From assembly GCA_031270145.1 (NCBI GenBank), contig JAISYD010000329.1, positions 1 to 6,882 of the forward strand: a stretch of DNA of 6,882 nucleotides, written 5' to 3'. The translations under genes were made by a program, and so were the position numbers. Under the pieces are notes generated by a model that worked only from the letters and a program-made list of their open reading frames with translations, did not search any database and had not been told where the DNA came from. This document shows positions 4,522-6,882 of this stretch, piece by piece (the first letter of the stretch is position 1; the number at the start of each line of letters is the position of its first letter). The DNA is from Planctomycetota bacterium (GTDB lineage: Bacteria; Planctomycetota; SZUA-567).

Positions 4522-5796
4522 ATGGAAAACATGGTTGCGGTCATCCTTGGCGGCGGCAAGGGGACGCGCCTTTTCCCGCTTACCAAGGAAAGGGCCAAGC
4601 CGGCCGTGTCCATCGCCGGCAAGTACCGCCTTATCGACATACCCATCTCCAACTGCATCAATTCCGGCATCACCCAGATGTTCGTGCTCACCATGTACCA
4701 GTCGGCGTCGCTGAACAACCACATATCGAATTCCTACCGCTTTGACCATTTTTCCCGGGGCTTCGTCCAGGTGCTGGCGGCGGAACAAACCGCCAGCAGC
4801 AGCGAATGGTTCCAGGGCACGGCCGACGCGGTGCGCAAAACCCTGCCGCATCTCGGCTACAAGCGCGGCAACGTCGGCCTGGTGCTGATCCTGTCCGGCG
4901 ACCATCTCTACCGCATGAACTACCGCCTGTTCCGGGACGCCCACATCCGCTCCCACGCCGACATTTCCATCGCCGTCATGCCGGTGACCCGCGCGGAGGC
5001 GCCGGAGTTGGGCGTCCTCAAGGTCGACTCCGCCGGACGCATAACCAAGTTCGTTGAAAAACCGAAATCCCGGGAGGAACTGGACGACATGGCGACCGAC
5101 ACCTCCATTTTCGGGCTGTCGCCGGAGGAGGCGGAGCGCCGCCCCTTCCTCGCCAGCATGGGCATCTACATCTTCGATCCCGCCATTCTCAACGACTTGT
5201 TGACCGCCGACGTCACCCGCACGGATTTCGGCAAGGAGATCATCCCCCAGGCCATCGGCTCCCACCGGATGCAGGCCTACGGCTTCGACGGCTACTGGGC
5301 CGACATCGGCACCATCCAGGCCTTTTACGAGGCCAACATGGATCTGGTCCGCCCCATGCCCAAATTCAACCTCTTCGATCCCACCCAGCCGATATATTCA
5401 AACACGCCGTTTCTGCCGGGCGCCAAGATGAACCGGGCCTCGGTGGAGGCGGCCCTGCTCTGCGACGGCTCCATCGTGGAGGGCGCCACGGTCCGCGACT
5501 CCATCCTCGGCTCGCGCACCCGGATCCGCCACGGGGCGGTCATTGAGGATTGCCTGATCATGGGAGCCGACTATTACCAGCGCGGCGACGATCCGGGACC
5601 CCAAATCGGCATCAACGGCGGGGCCTACCTCAAGCGCTGCATTGTGGACAAAAACGCCTCCATCGGCCATTACGTCCAGTTGGTGAACCGCCAGGGGGCG
5701 CAAACCTATGACGATCCCGAGGGCCGGTTCTACGTTCGCGACGGGATCATCATCGTGGTGAAGGACGCGGCCATCCCCGAGGGATTCGTGTTTTAG
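4522..5796 (+). CDS. glgC: Glucose-1-phosphate adenylyltransferase (ADP-glucose pyrophosphorylase)
   Basis: It makes ADP-glucose and pyrophosphate from glucose-1-phosphate and ATP, the committed step of bacterial glycogen synthesis, in the cytoplasm. The nucleotidyltransferase domain shows GGGKGTRLFPLT (10-21), a lysine at 26 in the KPAV segment, QGTADAVR (98-105), SGDHLYRMNY (125-134, Asp126 the likely catalytic residue), FVEKPK (177-182, Lys180 for sugar phosphate) and the YWADIGT segment (259-265). The C-terminal part (from about 300) is a left-handed beta-helix of hexapeptide type, ending in GIIIVVKDAAIPEG. Length (424) and sequence style resemble cyanobacterial and plant enzymes more than the E. 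coli type. The start is set by AGGAGG at 4507-4512, eight bases from ATG. The 81-base gap after pssA contains no clear terminator, so some co-transcription is possible. No other glycogen genes are in view. Confidence 0.95.
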   Translation: MENMVAVILGGGKGTRLFPLTKERAKPAVSIAGKYRLIDIPISNCINSGITQMFVLTMYQSASLNNHISNSYRFDHFSRGFVQVLAAEQTASSSEWFQGTADAVRKTLPHLGYKRGNVGLVLILSGDHLYRMNYRLFRDAHIRSHADISIAVMPVTRAEAPELGVLKVDSAGRITKFVEKPKSREELDDMATDTSIFGLSPEEAERRPFLASMGIYIFDPAILNDLLTADVTRTDFGKEIIPQAIGSHRMQAYGFDGYWADIGTIQAFYEANMDLVRPMPKFNLFDPTQPIYSNTPFLPGAKMNRASVEAALLCDGSIVEGATVRDSILGSRTRIRHGAVIEDCLIMGADYYQRGDDPGPQIGINGGAYLKRCIVDKNASIGHYVQLVNRQGAQTYDDPEGRFYVRDGIIIVVKDAAIPEGFVF

Positions 5797-5814
5797 GCGA
5801 GCGCGGACGGCCCC

Positions 5815-5843
5815 TTGACGAAAACGGCTCCGGAACGTAAAAC
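5815..5843 (+). promoter_or_regulatory. Possible promoter between glgC and the DUF502 gene
   Basis: TTGACG (5815-5820, five of six -35 bases) is followed by a 17-base spacer and TAAAAC (5838-5843, four of six -10 bases). Predicted transcription would start near 5850 and run at once into the GC hairpin at 5855-5873. Confidence 0.3.
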
Positions 5844-5854
5844 TGCTTTTGCGA

Positions 5855-5883
5855 CCCGCCCGGCGCGGGCGGGGCGGTTGTTT
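5855..5883 (+). terminator. Rho-independent terminator-like hairpin after glgC
   Basis: An 8-bp all-GC stem (CCCGCCCG at 5855-5862 with CGGGCGGG at 5866-5873, loop GCG) is followed by GCGGTTGTTT. The T-tract is short and interrupted, so termination may be partial. An outer weak pairing of AACTGC (5841-5846) with GCGGTT (5874-5879) is also possible. It lies 58 bases past the glgC stop, the expected place for the end of that transcript. Confidence 0.5.
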
Positions 5884-5921
5884 CCGCCGGTTCGACCCGG
5901 ATCTCTGACGACAGGCGACTC

Positions 5922-6557
5922 ATGAAGAAAATCTCCCGCTGGTTCATCAACGGACTCCTCGCCACCCTGCCCCTCTCCATCACCCTCTACATAGCCTGGT
6001 GGATCGCCGCGCAGGCCGAGGGCGTCTTCGGCGGCTATCTCAGGAATTGGCTGGGGGTGCGGGCCGACGCCACCGGCTATTATTTTTACGGCCTCGGCCT
6101 GCTGGTCATGATCCTATTCCTGATCATGGTGGGGTTGTTCCTCGAATTCTATTTGGGGCGGCTCCTCATGGGCTGGAGCGAGGCCTTCCTCGCCCGCATC
6201 CCGGTAATCAAGCAACTCTATTCCAGCGTCAAGGAGATTATCGACTTCTTCAATCCCGACAAGCGCCAGGGCGCCGGGAACTACATGGTGATCGTCACCC
6301 TGCTGCCCGATCTCCGCCTCCTCGGCTACGTCACCCGCGACACGCTCGAGGGAATCGAGGGCAACCTGGGAGAGGAGGACGACGTGGTGGTGATCCTCCC
6401 CTTCTGCTACCAGATGGGCGGCAACACCATAATCGTCCCCCGGCGCACGGTGCGCCGGTTGGACCTGGGCTTCGAGGATGGAATGAAGCTGGCCCTGTCC
6501 GGCTTCGTGCTTTCGCCCGAGCGGCGCTTTTCTTTCAAGGGGAGGGAGGCGAATTGA
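5922..6557 (+). CDS. DUF502 family two-helix membrane protein
   Basis: The protein (211 residues) has the layout of the DUF502 family, found widely in bacteria and in plants as LIKE-COV; its biochemical role in bacteria is unknown. Two membrane helices (about residues 8-30 and 53-78) bracket a short loop. They are followed by the family's IPVIKQLYSSVKEIIDFF (93-110) and a soluble beta-rich domain with VVVILPFCYQMGGNTIIVP (155-173) and LDLGFEDGMKLALS (180-193). Many members have a PNPTSG motif where this one has CYQMGGN; I recall a SYQxGGYT-type subfamily that this resembles. Polar residues (KGREAN) end the protein. The ATG at 5922 has only a weak AGG-containing site upstream. Its TGA overlaps the TTG start of the next gene, so the two are coupled, though no shared function follows from that. 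Confidence 0.88.
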   Translation: MKKISRWFINGLLATLPLSITLYIAWWIAAQAEGVFGGYLRNWLGVRADATGYYFYGLGLLVMILFLIMVGLFLEFYLGRLLMGWSEAFLARIPVIKQLYSSVKEIIDFFNPDKRQGAGNYMVIVTLLPDLRLLGYVTRDTLEGIEGNLGEEDDVVVILPFCYQMGGNTIIVPRRTVRRLDLGFEDGMKLALSGFVLSPERRFSFKGREAN

Positions 6558-6882
6558 GCTTGGAGAGGGTCAGGCTGGGGCGCACCGGGCTCATGGTCGC
6601 GCGGCTGGCCATGGGTTGCATACCCATCCAGCGCCTGACCTTGGCGGACGCGGCGGATTTGCTCCGCCGGGCTGTCGACGCCGGCGTCAACTTCTTCGAC
6701 ACGGCCCACGTCTACGGCGACAGCGAGGAGAAGCTGGGGCACGCCTTTTCCGGGATGCCGCGGGACCGGCTGGTCATCGCCAGCAAGGCCATGGCCAACA
6801 CCCGGGAAAAGGCCATGTCGCAATTGGAGGAGAGCCTCCGCCGCCTGAAAACCGACTACATCGATCTCTACCAGTGGCATAA
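6554..6882 (+). CDS. Aldo/keto reductase, N-terminal part (cut by window edge)
   Basis: This is an NAD(P)H-dependent oxidoreductase of the (beta/alpha)8 aldo/keto reductase superfamily; 109 codons are visible. VRLGRTGLMVARLAMGC (6-22) is the usual first hairpin and strand. The catalytic tetrad is complete: Asp49 and Tyr54 in FDTAHVYGDSE, Lys78 in VIASKA, and His109 in YIDLYQWH. The start is a TTG at 6554 inside the stop of the DUF502 gene (TTGA), behind a GGAGGGAGG run at 6541-6549. A later ATG (residue 14) would remove the conserved RLGRTGL hairpin, so TTG is preferred. The GCIPIQRL segment (21-28) recalls a subgroup that carries a C-terminal 4Fe-4S ferredoxin-like domain, but that region lies outside the window, so the subgroup and substrate are unknown. 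Confidence 0.9.
   Translation, partial: MSLERVRLGRTGLMVARLAMGCIPIQRLTLADAADLLRRAVDAGVNFFDTAHVYGDSEEKLGHAFSGMPRDRLVIASKAMANTREKAMSQLEESLRRLKTDYIDLYQWH

Noticed and set aside
3328..5265. Open frame of 645 codons on the minus strand, spanning the end of psd, pssA and most of glgC
   Set aside because: It lies opposite three genes with complete catalytic motifs, and its composition (His/Gly/Gln/Arg-rich, no domain) is that of an antisense shadow.

Overview
The window is GC-rich, densely packed bacterial chromosome with two transcription units that diverge from about position 2225-2416. The gene content suggests a Gram-negative-type bacterium. Three hints point loosely to the Planctomycetes/PVC group: a phosphatidylserine synthase with a long insert between its first two membrane helices, a cyanobacterial/plant-like GlgC of 424 residues, and a short psd gene coupled to pssA. 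This assignment is an inference from remembered family traits and is not proved here.

Left half (1-2224, minus strand): four genes read leftward. They encode a 54-residue single-helix protein, a 514-residue protein with an N-terminal membrane helix and a C-terminal half resembling the periplasmic end of IcmF/TssM (type VI secretion membrane complex), a 53-residue single-helix protein, and the N-terminus of a helix-plus-proline-rich-linker protein of TonB/TolA-like layout that runs off the left edge. Each has its own ribosome binding site. The first three lie in one reading frame, separated only by single stop codons. Together they look like an envelope-spanning assembly that I cannot name with confidence. 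It is the least ordinary part of the window.

Middle (2225-2776): a divergent intergenic region carries a consensus TATAAT -10 box and short direct repeats. A small stand-alone histidine phosphotransfer (Hpt) protein gene follows. Before psd, a GC hairpin sits exactly between the Shine-Dalgarno sequence and the start codon.

Right half (2777-6882, plus strand): psd and pssA overlap by four bases. They carry out the two successive steps from CDP-diacylglycerol through phosphatidylserine to phosphatidylethanolamine. glgC (ADP-glucose synthesis for glycogen) follows and ends before a terminator-like hairpin. A DUF502 two-helix membrane protein then overlaps an aldo/keto reductase gene with a TTG start, which is cut by the right edge. 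Apart from the lipid pair, I see no functional link among these rightward genes.

No tRNA, rRNA, CRISPR array, transposase or integrase was seen, and no gene-free stretch exceeds about 200 bases.
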